Shown piece by piece: positions 1 through 9,596 of a stretch of DNA of 64,000 nt. The number at the start of each line of letters is the position of its first letter. Within the stretch, counting starts at the first letter, position 1. The notes under the pieces are model-generated. The model made no database searches, had not been told where the DNA came from, and saw nothing but the letters and a program-made list of their open reading frames with translations. The translations under genes and the position numbers were made by a program. This DNA comes from Propionicimonas sp. (GTDB lineage: Bacteria > Actinomycetota > Actinomycetes > Propionibacteriales > Propionibacteriaceae). The DNA lies in contig VMSW01000007.1 of NCBI GenBank assembly GCA_013791955.1, positions 372,001 through 436,000 of the forward strand. Reading direction: 5' to 3'.

Positions 1-71
1 CCGCAGGTCAGCCGCCGCAAGGGGCACCTGGCGGTGCTGGCTGATCCCGACGAGCTACTAGGCTCAAAACC

Positions 72-1421
72 GTGATTGAACCGGTGGTATTCAAGGCCAA
101 CGACATCCGTGGCGTGGTCAGTGGTGCAGGCATCGAGTGGGACACCGACGGCGCGCGGGCGGTTGGTGCGGCTTTCGCTGAGGCGTTCGAGCTTCGCGGT
201 GCTGAGTTCGTGATGGGCCGTGACATGCGGGCCGGCGGGCCGGAGTTGGCCCAGGCCTTCGCGATGGGCGCCATGAGCCGTGGGGCGAGCGTGATCGACA
301 TCGGCTTGGCCTCAACCGATGGGCTGTGGTTCGCCTCCGGTCACCTCGGCATCCCTGGAGTGCAGTTCACCGCCTCACATAATCCGGCCAACTACAACGG
401 GATCAAGTTCTGCCAGGCGCTGGCCGCGCCGATCACCCCGGAGCTGATGGCGCGGATCAAGGAGCTCACCTACACCGAGCTCCCGCCGACCCCGGAGTCG
501 GGTAGCCAGCGCAGGCTGGACCTGTTGGACGCCTACGCTGCTCGGCTGCATTCGCTGGTGGGGCTGGACGGAATCCGGCGGCTGAAGGTGGTTGTGGACG
601 CTGGCAACGGCATGGCCGGTTTCACCACCCCGGCAGTGCTGGGGCCGCTGAACCTGGAGCTGGTGGAGCTGTTCACCGAGTTGGATGGCAGTTTCCCCAA
701 CCATCCGCCAAACCCGCTGGAGCCGGAAAACCTGGTGGACGCGCAGCGGGCCGTGATCGAGCATGGCGCCGATCTGGCTTTGGTGTTCGACGGCGATGCG
801 GATCGCTGTTTCATCATCGACGAGCATGGCGCGGTGGTGAGCCCGTCGGTGATCACCGCGTTGATTGCCCGCGCCGAGCTGGCCCGCGAGCCGGGCGGGG
901 TGATCGTGATCAACACCATCACTTCGAGGGCGGTCGCCGAAGTCGTCGAGGCTGCGGGCGGCACTATCGCGGTGAGCACCGTTGGGCACACCCGAATGAA
1001 GGCGGTCATGGCCGCCAGAAACGCCATCTTCGGTGGTGAACACTCCGCCCACTACTACTTCCGTGACTTCTGGGGTGCCGACACCGGCATGCTCGCTGCG
1101 TTGCACGTTTTGGCGATGCTTGGCCGAGATAGCAGCATGTCGGCCCTGGTGTCACAACTGCCCACTTTTGCGGCTTCTGGTGAGATCAACTCCACTGTGG
1201 CCGACCCGCCTGCGACTATGAGAGCGGTAGCAGAGGCACTCGGCACCGGTGAAGAAGTGTCCTGGAACGATGGTTTGCTGATCAGCTCGCAGGATTGGTG
1301 GGTCAGCGTCCGGGAGTCCAACACCGAGCCGCTGCTCCGGCTCAATGTTGAGGCCAAGGATGATGACACTGTCGCCAAACTGCGCGACACCGCATTGGCC
1401 ATCATCCGGAAGGAAAGATGA
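72..1421 (+). CDS. manB: Phosphomannomutase/phosphoglucomutase
   Basis: This alpha-D-phosphohexomutase (449 aa, usual family length) interconverts hexose 6-phosphates and 1-phosphates in the cytosol and feeds GDP-mannose and glycan synthesis. The phosphoserine loop TASHNPANYNG is at residues 100-110, with Ser102 as phosphate carrier. The metal loop DGDADR is at 240-245, and a sugar-binding GGEHS motif lies near 325. The GTG start at 72 is preceded by TAGGCT (59-64) with only 7 nt between, which fits a leaderless transcript. The gene is followed by a Trm112-like peptide and an SIS protein, an arrangement also seen around mycobacterial manB. Confidence 0.93.
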   Translation: MIEPVVFKANDIRGVVSGAGIEWDTDGARAVGAAFAEAFELRGAEFVMGRDMRAGGPELAQAFAMGAMSRGASVIDIGLASTDGLWFASGHLGIPGVQFTASHNPANYNGIKFCQALAAPITPELMARIKELTYTELPPTPESGSQRRLDLLDAYAARLHSLVGLDGIRRLKVVVDAGNGMAGFTTPAVLGPLNLELVELFTELDGSFPNHPPNPLEPENLVDAQRAVIEHGADLALVFDGDADRCFIIDEHGAVVSPSVITALIARAELAREPGGVIVINTITSRAVAEVVEAAGGTIAVSTVGHTRMKAVMAARNAIFGGEHSAHYYFRDFWGADTGMLAALHVLAMLGRDSSMSALVSQLPTFAASGEINSTVADPPATMRAVAEALGTGEEVSWNDGLLISSQDWWVSVRESNTEPLLRLNVEAKDDDTVAKLRDTALAIIRKER

Positions 1422-1591
1422 TGAACGAGATGTCTGCAGACCTACTTGAACTGCTGGTCTGCCCGTCCTGCCATACCAAACTTGCCTGGGATTACGAGTC
1501 CGCTGAGTTGGCCTGCGACGGTTGCAGTCTGGCCTACCCGGTGCGGGAGGGCATTCCGATCCTGTTGGTTGACCAGGCGCGCCAAGGCTGA
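1421..1591 (+). CDS. Trm112-like zinc-ribbon peptide (56 aa)
   Basis: This small protein begins MNEMSADLLELLVCPSC. It carries two Cys pairs, CPSC (residues 14-17) and CDGC (32-35), followed by LAYPVREGIPILL. That is the layout of the Trm112/UPF0434 family, whose members bind zinc and often activate methyltransferases or act as small scaffolds. ATG codons at 1418 and 1421 are both possible and overlap the manB stop; AGGAAAG lies just upstream and slightly favours 1421. The next gene starts directly after the stop, so manB, this gene and the SIS gene are probably one operon. Confidence 0.85.
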   Translation: MNEMSADLLELLVCPSCHTKLAWDYESAELACDGCSLAYPVREGIPILLVDQARQG

Positions 1592-2605
1592 GTGGTGGAC
1601 GACTTCGAGGACGCGCGCCTTGAGGACCCCGACGTCCTGAGCGCCGCCGATCACCTGCTGCGGCCCTTGGCCGAAACGGGAGCTCGGGTGCGGCGCGAGT
1701 CGATGATGGCCGAGGGGCCGTTGGCGGCAATCGCGGTGGAGGAGCGCGCCCGGGCGATCATCACCTTCGGTCCGGAGGCTCGACTGCTTCGGGCTGTCCT
1801 CGAACCCACCTGCCCGGTTCCGCTGGTGGCCTGGCCTCGGCTCGGCCTGCCTGGCTGGGTTGGACCGCTGGACGTAGTAGTGGTGCTCGGCGGTGGCGAC
1901 AAAGCCAGCCTTGCCGGCGCCTTTGAAGCCGTCCGGCGGGGTTGTCGACTGCTGGTGGCTGCCGAGGAGGGCTCGCTGCTGGCCAGGGAGGCGGGGTCAT
2001 CGGCGACCACCTTGCTGCCGACCGCCACCGGTGATCCGTTGGCCGCAGCAATCGTGGCGTTGGCCGGACTGCACAAACTTGGGCTGGGCCCGGCCATCGA
2101 CCTGCGTCAGGTTGCCGACGCGATGGATCAGGTGGCTGCGGAGTCTTCGGCGTTGGTCGACATTGCGCAGAATCCGGCCAAAGCTGTCGCCTTGGAGCTG
2201 GCCGCTGCCGCCCCGCTGGTTTGGGGCGGGTCGATCCTGGCGGCCCGGGCCAGTCGCCGGATTGCTGAAGCTCTGCGCGCCGCGACCGGGCGCGTGGTGT
2301 TGTCGGCCGACGCGGGCGCGTTGGAGCCGCTGGTGGCCGGGGTGCGGCCGCGCGATCCCTTCGCCGACCCCTTCGAGGAGAGTGTGACCTCGCTGCGTCC
2401 GGGTTTGGTGATGATTGACGACGGCCGCGACGACGAGCAGGCCGTTGAGGAGCGTCAGCGGCTGCGGGCGTTGGCCTTCACTCAGGAAGTGATGGTGTCG
2501 AATCTGGTGCACACCGAGGGTGACCCGGTGGAGCGCTATGTGACCGTGTTGCTCAAGGGCCTCTTTGCCGCTGCCTACCTGCAGATCGGCCTCGGCCGGG
2601 CGTAG
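1592..2605 (+). CDS. SIS-domain protein, bifunctional phosphoglucose/phosphomannose isomerase-like
   Basis: This 337-aa protein resembles the actinobacterial SIS proteins (TobH-like) that follow manB. The N-terminal half has an SIS-like beta-alpha fold (PLDVVVVLGGGDKASLAGAFEAVRRGCRLLVAA around residues 92-125). The C-terminal half matches phosphomannose-isomerase C-terminal sequence (NPAKAVALELAAAAPLVWGG). The predicted role is hexose-6-phosphate isomerisation or sugar-phosphate binding in mannose metabolism; activity is not proven by sequence. GTG codons at 1592 and 1595 are both usable starts, immediately after the Trm112-like stop. Confidence 0.75.
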   Translation: MVDDFEDARLEDPDVLSAADHLLRPLAETGARVRRESMMAEGPLAAIAVEERARAIITFGPEARLLRAVLEPTCPVPLVAWPRLGLPGWVGPLDVVVVLGGGDKASLAGAFEAVRRGCRLLVAAEEGSLLAREAGSSATTLLPTATGDPLAAAIVALAGLHKLGLGPAIDLRQVADAMDQVAAESSALVDIAQNPAKAVALELAAAAPLVWGGSILAARASRRIAEALRAATGRVVLSADAGALEPLVAGVRPRDPFADPFEESVTSLRPGLVMIDDGRDDEQAVEERQRLRALAFTQEVMVSNLVHTEGDPVERYVTVLLKGLFAAAYLQIGLGRA

Positions 2606-2626
2606 CGCATCGGTTCGCCAGCCCCC

Positions 2627-2775
2627 TGAGGTCCCCACCACAGTCCCCTGAGGTCTCCGCCACAGCTCCCTGAGCTTGTCGAAGGGTGGAAGTGGGCTTG
2701 CCGGTCCCCACCACAGTTCCCTGAGGTTCCGACCACAGTTCCCTGAGCTTGTCGAAGGGTGGAAGTGGGCCCGCC
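2627..2775. repeat. Intergenic repeat cluster (CCCTGAG family)
   Basis: A 32-nt unit containing CCCTGAGCTTGTCGAAGGGT followed by GGAAGTGGGC occurs at 2666-2697 and again at 2739-2770. It is interspersed with shorter CCACAGT(T)CCCTGAGGT pieces. The same core recurs in at least seven other gaps of this window. Confidence 0.85.
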
Positions 2776-2849
2776 AATCCTGACGCCGACGTCCAAAGCT
2801 GGTGGGGCAATGCTGGTCTGCCTTGAAGGCTCTGGCAGTATTTACCGCC

Positions 2850-3827
2850 ATGAGCAGTCATGGCGGAAATAAGGCAGTAATCGCGGCGTTGAGCGCCAAC
2901 CTCTTTATCGCAGTCACCAAGTTCGGTGCCTGGGCGCTGACCGGGGCGTCCTCGATGTTGGCCGAAGGCGTGCACTCGGTCGCCGACTCCGCCAACCAGG
3001 TGTTGCTGCTGCGCGGGGCTGCTTCGGCGAAGAAGGAAGCCAATGCTGAGCATCCCTTCGGGTACGGTCGGGCGCGCTACATCAGCGCCTTCCTGGTTTC
3101 GGTGATCCTGTTCAGCTTGGGCGGCCTGTTCGCGCTTTATGAGGCCTGGCACAAGTTCGAGCTGCTGCATTCGGAGGAGGGCCACGGCGAAGACCTGCTG
3201 AACGGCCCGTGGTGGTGGGTGCCGTTGGCCGTGCTGACCGCGGCCCTAGTCGCCGAAGGGTTCAGCCTGCGCACCGCAGTCCGTGAATCGCTGCCCACCA
3301 AGGGCAAGCAGTCCTGGGCTCGCTTCATCAAGACTTCGAAATCCCCGGAGCTGCCCGTGGTCCTGTTGGAGGACCTGGCCGCCCTGCTTGGCCTGGTGTT
3401 CGCGCTGGTCGGCGTTGGCATGACCCTGCTCACCAAGAACGCGATCTGGGACGTCATCGGCACCGGATTGATCGGGGCACTGCTGATTGCGGTGGCCATC
3501 ACTTTGGCGATCGAGACCCGCAGCCTGTTGTTGGGTGAGAGCGCCACCGACGAGGCCGTGCGCAAGATCACCGATGCACTGGCCGCAGCGCCTGGGGTGG
3601 GCCGCGTGATTCACCTGAAGACGCTGCACCTTGGCCCCGAAGAAATCCTGGTGGCCGCCAAGATCGCGGTAGAGCCGACCGAATCGGCCGCTCGGGTAGC
3701 TGAGATCATCGATAGCGCCGAAAGCGCCATCCGGCTGGCCGAGCCATGGGTGACCGCGCTCTACCTGGAGCCCGATATCGATCGCGGCGTGGCTATCTCC
3801 GCGCCGGATGTTGCCGGCTCGGAGTAG
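2850..3827 (+). CDS. Cation diffusion facilitator family transporter
   Basis: This 325-aa inner-membrane transporter exports divalent metal (Zn, Co, Mn or Fe; not predictable here) by proton antiport. It shows the CDF signature in TM2 (EGVHSVADSANQ, with His and Asp metal ligands) and the TM5 motif LLEDLAALLGLV. The segment DALAAAPGVGRVIHLKTLHLGPEEILVAAKIAV is a C-terminal cytoplasmic ferredoxin-like domain. The reading frame is open upstream, but the ATG at 2850 (MSSHGGNKAVIAAL) begins directly before TM1 and is preferred. Confidence 0.9.
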   Translation: MSSHGGNKAVIAALSANLFIAVTKFGAWALTGASSMLAEGVHSVADSANQVLLLRGAASAKKEANAEHPFGYGRARYISAFLVSVILFSLGGLFALYEAWHKFELLHSEEGHGEDLLNGPWWWVPLAVLTAALVAEGFSLRTAVRESLPTKGKQSWARFIKTSKSPELPVVLLEDLAALLGLVFALVGVGMTLLTKNAIWDVIGTGLIGALLIAVAITLAIETRSLLLGESATDEAVRKITDALAAAPGVGRVIHLKTLHLGPEEILVAAKIAVEPTESAARVAEIIDSAESAIRLAEPWVTALYLEPDIDRGVAISAPDVAGSE

Positions 3828-3896
3828 CGCGTCCGCAGTCGGCAATTGCGCAAGGGCAGCGACTGCTTCAACGCGGTCGAACTACGCTGAGCGGCC

Positions 3897-4358
3897 ATGA
3901 GCGAAGTGCTGCGATTGACCCTCACGCTCGAGCCAAGAGGGCCAGCGGGAGCGTTCGTCCTGACTGACGAGCAGGTGGCGGCGTTGGGTGGCGGGGCCAA
4001 GGCGTTCCCGGTGGCGGTGAGCGTGGCTGGCAACGTGCTGTCGCTGCGGTTGGCCCGGATGGGTGGCGAGAATCTGATCGGGCTGAACAAGGCCGTTCGA
4101 GCTGAAGCTGGTCTGGAGTTGGGGCAGACCGTGGCGGTGGAACTGGCCGCCGACACGGTCGTGCGGACGGTGGAGGTGCCCGCTGATCTGGCCGTAGCCC
4201 TGGCCGCTGACGCGGTGGCCGCAGCCGGATTTGAGAAGCTGGCCTACTCCCACCGCAAGGAGTACGTGCGCTGGGTCACCGAGGCGAAGCGCGAACAGAC
4301 CCGGACTGAACGGATCGCCAAGACCGTGGAGCAGGTGCGGCAGGGCTTGACCCGTTGA
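3897..4358 (+). CDS. DUF1905/YdeI-type (bacteriocin-protection, OmdA-like) protein
   Basis: This 153-aa cytosolic protein has two parts. The N-terminal DUF1905 beta-barrel-like region covers residues 1-90 (LTLEPRGPAGAFVLTDEQVAALG, GLNKAVRAEAGLELGQTV). The C-terminal YdeI/OmdA helical region contains FEKLAYSHRKEYVRWVTEAK. Family members have been linked to bacteriocin or antibiotic protection, but the biochemical role is unknown. It stands alone between the CDF gene and a repeat cluster. Confidence 0.8.
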   Translation: MSEVLRLTLTLEPRGPAGAFVLTDEQVAALGGGAKAFPVAVSVAGNVLSLRLARMGGENLIGLNKAVRAEAGLELGQTVAVELAADTVVRTVEVPADLAVALAADAVAAAGFEKLAYSHRKEYVRWVTEAKREQTRTERIAKTVEQVRQGLTR

Positions 4359-4374
4359 GCGGCCCACAAATTGG

Positions 4375-4563
4375 CTGAGCGACCCCACAAGTTGGCTGAG
4401 CCAGTCGAAGCCTCAGGGGATGACCCTTCGACGGGCTCAGGGAACTGACGACAGGCTCAGGGAGCGGAATCAAGTTGGCTGAGCTTGTCGAAGCCTCAGA
4501 CCCTTCGACAGGCTCAGGGGACTGGGTAGCTGGCTCAGGGAACTGGGTAACGGGCTCAGGGAA
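4375..4563. repeat. Intergenic repeat cluster between convergent genes
   Basis: Several copies of CTTCGACAGGCTCAGGGAAC-like units appear together with TTGGCTGAGC(C/T)(A/T)GTCGAAGCCTC units of opposite sense. This allows many alternative hairpins between the convergent DUF1905 and thiolase genes. It may serve as a bidirectional terminator. Confidence 0.8.
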
Positions 4564-5727
4564 CTACACGCCAAAGATGTGGGTCAGCACGGTGCTGCCC
4601 GCCCCGCCGACGCTCTGCAGCAGGCCGATCTTCGGGTCAGGCAGTTGGTTGGCACCAGCGGAGCCGGTGAGCTGGGCCACCACTTCGCAGGTTTGGTAGA
4701 TCGCCGAGGCGCCGATCGGATGACCGCGACCCTTCAACCCGCCCATGGTCGAGATCGGTATTGAACCGTCGCGGAAGATCTCGCCCTCGGCGGCCAACCG
4801 CCAGCCCTGGCCCGGCTCGGCGTAGCCGACCGCTTCCAGAATGAGGGCCGCCATGATCGAGAAGGCGTCATGCACCTCGAAGAAGTCGATATCGCTGCGG
4901 TGCACATTGGCCCGCTTGAAGGCTGCGTGCGCCGAACGGGCCGAGGCCGCCAACACCAGCGGGTCGTCGCGATCAGCGATCCGGAACCGGTCGGTGACCA
5001 CGCTGGCGGCCAGCATCTTCACCGGTTGACGGTGGAACGCCCGGGCCTGCTTGGTGCGGGTCAATACCACCGCGGCGGCGCCGTCACAGATCGGTGCGGC
5101 GTCGAAGCGGCGCAGTGGGGCTGAGACCACCGGGGCGGCATCGATGGTCGCCTTGGTGACGCTGCGGTCGTGGAACAGCGCATTTGGATTGCCGTTGGCA
5201 TTGGCGTGGGCGTTGAGTGCGAACCCGTCGAAGTCGGAAATCTGGCGGCCGTAGCGCTCCAGGTAGAGCTGCATCAGCTTGGCATTTTGGCTCAACAGGG
5301 TGGCACCACCTGGCACTTCGAGCTCGGCGTCCAGGGCCTTGGCGAGTGCGGAGATCACCTGCTCGCGGTGGGTGCTCATCTTCTCAACGCCAAGGGCGAT
5401 CGCCACCTCGGCCTGCCCGGAGGCCACCGAGAGGTAGGCCATCCGAAGTGCGGCTGCACCGGTGGCGGTGGCTGCGCGCACCTGCAGTGCCTCGACCCAT
5501 CGCAGCCCAGCTTCATCAGCGATCAAAGAGGCCAGATGCTTCTGGCCCTGGAGTTCGTCGGCCAGCATGTTGCCCACGAATAGGGCATCGACGTGGTCGA
5601 CCCCGGCATCAGCCATGGCGCGCTGCACCGCTTCGGCGCCCAACTGGCGCAGACTCAGCGGGCTGGCCGCAGTCACTGGCACTTGACCGGTGCCAATGAT
5701 GCTTACCTCAGCGCCATAGCTCTGCAT
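4564..5727 (-). CDS. Thiolase-family protein lacking the nucleophilic Cys
   Basis: This 387-aa protein has a full-length thiolase fold, close to acetyl-CoA acetyltransferase/SCP-x thiolases. The C-terminal GRGHPIGAS motif with its catalytic His is present. At the N-terminal nucleophile the usual aaCaSG reads AATATG, so Thr87 replaces Cys. The C-terminal Cys motif near GGxG reads QSVGGAG, so Ser replaces Cys. Normal Claisen chemistry through an acyl-Cys is therefore unlikely. It may be a lipid-transfer/aldolase-type thiolase-like protein or an inactive paralogue. No DUF35 partner gene lies next to it. Confidence 0.8.
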   Translation of the reverse strand: MQSYGAEVSIIGTGQVPVTAASPLSLRQLGAEAVQRAMADAGVDHVDALFVGNMLADELQGQKHLASLIADEAGLRWVEALQVRAATATGAAALRMAYLSVASGQAEVAIALGVEKMSTHREQVISALAKALDAELEVPGGATLLSQNAKLMQLYLERYGRQISDFDGFALNAHANANGNPNALFHDRSVTKATIDAAPVVSAPLRRFDAAPICDGAAAVVLTRTKQARAFHRQPVKMLAASVVTDRFRIADRDDPLVLAASARSAHAAFKRANVHRSDIDFFEVHDAFSIMAALILEAVGYAEPGQGWRLAAEGEIFRDGSIPISTMGGLKGRGHPIGASAIYQTCEVVAQLTGSAGANQLPDPKIGLLQSVGGAGSTVLTHIFGV

Positions 5728-5759
5728 GCGTTAGCCCTCCGGGTGGATAAGGCCCCGAT

Positions 5760-5788
5760 GTTACACAGGCGAGGTGTTCGCGTAGGGT
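5760..5788 (+). promoter_or_regulatory. Candidate leaderless promoter of ahcY
   Basis: GTTACA (5760-5765) and TAGGGT (5783-5788) are separated by 17 nt. The ahcY GTG starts 6 nt after TAGGGT, where transcription would begin. No ribosome binding site is visible. This is inference from spacing only. Confidence 0.45.
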
Positions 5789-5794
5789 TCTGGC

Positions 5795-7210
<1,416 letters not shown>

Positions 7211-7216
7211 TTCGGT

Positions 7217-7996
7217 TCAGCCGATCAGCAGGTAGCGCTCGAGGGTCTTGGTGGTCGTCTTGGCCACCCCGACGGCGGCTTTGACCCCGACGTAGCGAAG
7301 GTGCCAGGGCTCGTAGGGGATCTTGGTGATGGCCTGCTTGCCTTTGGGGTAACGGATCACGAAACCGAACTCGGCGGCATGCTTGGCAACCCATTTGCCG
7401 GCCTTCGATCGGCCGAAGGCGTACCCGCGGATCACCCGGCCCGACTTACGCAGCGCCAAATCGGCGGCCAGACCGGATTGGTGCTCACTGGCGCCCGGTG
7501 GCGCGGTCAGGGTCATGCCCGGACGATAGATCCGCTGTTGGGTGGAGTACGGCCGATACGCCGAACGAACCACCAGGCGATGCCCAGCCTTCTTGGCTGA
7601 GGCGAAGAGCTTCTTTAGTGCCGACGCCGCGGTGCCGTTCAGCCGGACGGTGCCGATGCCGTGCTTGGCGATCTTCACCTTCACCACCTTCGGGTGGTAC
7701 TTGGAGTTGACCCGGTGGGTTTTGGAGATCACCACCACGCCGCAGACCACAAAGGGGCTCTTGCGCTGGGCTTTGCCGCGGGTATCGGCGACACCGCGGC
7801 ACTCCGGCGTCGGAGTGGGGGTGGGGACAGGCGTGAGCGTCGGGGTAGGGGACGGCGACGGGCTGGCGGTGCTGGTGGTCGACGGAGTCGGGCTGGGGGA
7901 GGCGGAATCCTCACCCCACGCCAGCGGCACCGACCAGCTGAGTAGCCCCAACACCAGGGCGGCTGTTAAAACCGATGCTGCCCGGGGGCGAGTCAT
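7217..7996 (-). CDS. Secreted D-Ala-D-Ala carboxypeptidase, VanY/M15B family
   Basis: This 259-aa protein has a signal peptide (residues 1-28, ending near LAWGEDS), then a Pro/Ser/Thr-rich linker (about 30-66), then an M15 zinc peptidase domain. Zinc-site motifs are SEHQSGLAADL and the C-terminal EPWHLRYVG. It probably trims peptidoglycan stem peptides outside the membrane. Its ATG overlaps the stop of the upstream SixA-like gene (ATGA), so the two are co-translated. Confidence 0.9.
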   Translation of the reverse strand: MTRPRAASVLTAALVLGLLSWSVPLAWGEDSASPSPTPSTTSTASPSPSPTPTLTPVPTPTPTPECRGVADTRGKAQRKSPFVVCGVVVISKTHRVNSKYHPKVVKVKIAKHGIGTVRLNGTAASALKKLFASAKKAGHRLVVRSAYRPYSTQQRIYRPGMTLTAPPGASEHQSGLAADLALRKSGRVIRGYAFGRSKAGKWVAKHAAEFGFVIRYPKGKQAITKIPYEPWHLRYVGVKAAVGVAKTTTKTLERYLLIG

Positions 7997-8502
7997 CAGC
8001 CGCGCGGGATCTCGAATCGCGCCAACTCGGCAGCGCCCTCGGCCAGTTCAGCCCAAGTGCCAGCGAAGGTGAGCACGGCCAATCCGCAGGTGGGGAACTT
8101 CTTGGCCACCTTCTCGGTCAGCTCATTCGGCTTGGCCAAAGCGAGGATCAACTCCGACAAGGTCGGCTGGTGGCCGATCAGCACCGCGGTCGAATCGGAC
8201 TCATCCAGGCCCTGAATCAGGCCCAGCAGTTCGCCGGGCCACGCTTGGTAGACCGACTCGGAGAATCGGACGTCGGCGCATTCTGCACCAGCCTCGGTGG
8301 CGCCTTCCCAGGTGAGTTGCACCCGGGTGGCCGTGGAGGCCAGCACCACATCGAGTTTGTAGCCGGCCAGTATCTCCCCGGCTGCCAACGCGTCCCGTTC
8401 GCCCCGCTCTGAAAGTGGACGCCGCTGGTCGGCTTCAGTGGTCTGCCAGGAGGACTTCGCGTGGCGGAGCACGATCAGCGTCTTGTTTGCCATGAGGCTC
8501 AT
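7996..8502 (-). CDS. SixA-like histidine phosphatase (RHG family)
   Basis: This 168-aa protein has the phosphatase motif LIVLRHAKSSW at residues 9-19 and a second catalytic His in STAVLIGHQPTLSEL. SixA-type enzymes dephosphorylate phosphohistidine proteins or small phospho-compounds; the substrate here is unknown. It starts at ATG 8502 (MSLMANKTL); an internal ATG at 8493 is also possible. It is translationally coupled to the M15 peptidase gene. Confidence 0.85.
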   Translation of the reverse strand: MSLMANKTLIVLRHAKSSWQTTEADQRRPLSERGERDALAAGEILAGYKLDVVLASTATRVQLTWEGATEAGAECADVRFSESVYQAWPGELLGLIQGLDESDSTAVLIGHQPTLSELILALAKPNELTEKVAKKFPTCGLAVLTFAGTWAELAEGAAELARFEIPRG

Positions 8503-8544
8503 CCTAAGTGGATCGCGGCGCTGTGGAAGCAGTTCCCGAAGGGC

Positions 8545-8805
8545 TCACTTGTCAGCGCCTCGCATCGACTCCCAGATCTCCTTGCACTCAGGGCACACGG
8601 GGAACCGGTCGGGGTTGCGCGAAGGCACCCAGACCTTGCCGCACAAGGCAATCACCGGGGTGCCCATCACCATCGCCTCGGTGAGTTTCGCCTTCGCCAC
8701 ATAGTGGGAAAAGCGCTCGTGGTCGCCCTCTTCGGGCCGCAGATCGAGACGTTCCTCGGTGCGTTCCTTCAGGATGGTGACCCGCTGGGGGTTCTCGGTG
8801 GTCAT
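8545..8805 (-). CDS. DUF3039 family protein
   Basis: This 86-aa actinobacterial protein belongs to DUF3039. It has the conserved core DHERFSHYV, MVMGTPVIALCGKVWVPSRNPDRFPVCPECKEIW, with Cys residues suited to a zinc site. Its function is unknown. It directly abuts the upstream membrane protein gene on the same strand. Confidence 0.85.
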   Translation of the reverse strand: MTTENPQRVTILKERTEERLDLRPEEGDHERFSHYVAKAKLTEAMVMGTPVIALCGKVWVPSRNPDRFPVCPECKEIWESMRGADK

Positions 8806-9537
8806 CTAGCCCCTCCTCTTGAACCGGTCGGAAAACACACTGAAGCTGCCAATCCCGGCGGCGATGACGTACAGGATCAGCGAACCGCCACGTTCGGTCC
8901 AGACCTCCGGGTTCGCCAAGTATTCCAAGACCCAACTGACCTGTGCGCCGCTGTCACCAGGGTAGATCTTCATCGCCATCCGCATTGCGTCGGCGCCCAG
9001 CGCGGAAGTAAGCGCGGCCAATATTCCGATCACGATCACCACGAGTAGTGGGAAAAGCCCCTTGCGGGGGCCTGTCCGGGCGCCCTTGGTGTAAAGCCAG
9101 ACGCTGGCATAGGCCATCACCAGGCCGGGCACAGCAGACAGCACGAACTCGAGTTTCATGCTGCTCAGCGACAAAGCGGCATTCAACTGTCGAAACACGA
9201 TGGCCGCCACGACACCGAGCACGATCCCGCCCAAAGAGAACACCAGGCCGCGACCGACGGCCTCGGGTTCAGCTGGCTCAGCGGTGGCCGGGGGGTAGGC
9301 CGAGGGGGCGTGATCCCCGGGGGCTGGGTAGGTGGTCGGCGGTGCCGTAGCTGCGGGTGGCGCGTAGGCAAAAGTTGCCGACGGCGGGGCGTAGCTCGCC
9401 GCTGGGCCAGCGGGTGGGGCGTAGGTCGTCGGAGCGGGCGAGGCCTCTGGCGGAAGGAAGCTCGCGGGAGGGTGAGTTGGCGGCGCGAAGGTGGTCGGCG
9501 GCTGCGATGCTGACGACTCAGGGTGCTGCTCGGCCAT
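8806..9537 (-). CDS. Proline-rich four-TM membrane protein
   Basis: This 243-aa protein has a cytosolic or extracellular N-terminus of about 100 residues rich in Pro, Ala and Tyr (repeated YAPP/FAPP/SYAPP). Four hydrophobic segments follow (about 112-132, 143-162, 175-195 and 218-237). I do not recognise the family. Low-complexity Pro-rich tails like this are common on actinobacterial membrane proteins. It probably forms an operon with the DUF3039 gene. Confidence 0.7.
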   Translation of the reverse strand: MAEQHPESSASQPPTTFAPPTHPPASFLPPEASPAPTTYAPPAGPAASYAPPSATFAYAPPAATAPPTTYPAPGDHAPSAYPPATAEPAEPEAVGRGLVFSLGGIVLGVVAAIVFRQLNAALSLSSMKLEFVLSAVPGLVMAYASVWLYTKGARTGPRKGLFPLLVVIVIGILAALTSALGADAMRMAMKIYPGDSGAQVSWVLEYLANPEVWTERGGSLILYVIAAGIGSFSVFSDRFKRRG

Positions 9538-9596
9538 GATTGCTCCTGTCGCTCCTGAAATGTTACGGGCGATCCTAACCGCAGTTTGGAGGGTGC

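Noticed and set aside
375..1106. Long antisense frames opposite manB and other genes
   Set aside because: They are shadows caused by high GC at third positions; composition and lack of starts or motifs argue against coding.
7801..7910. Repetitive (CGGCGTCGG)-like DNA as a structural repeat or CRISPR-like array
   Set aside because: It is simply the codon pattern of the Pro/Thr/Ser linker in the M15 peptidase.
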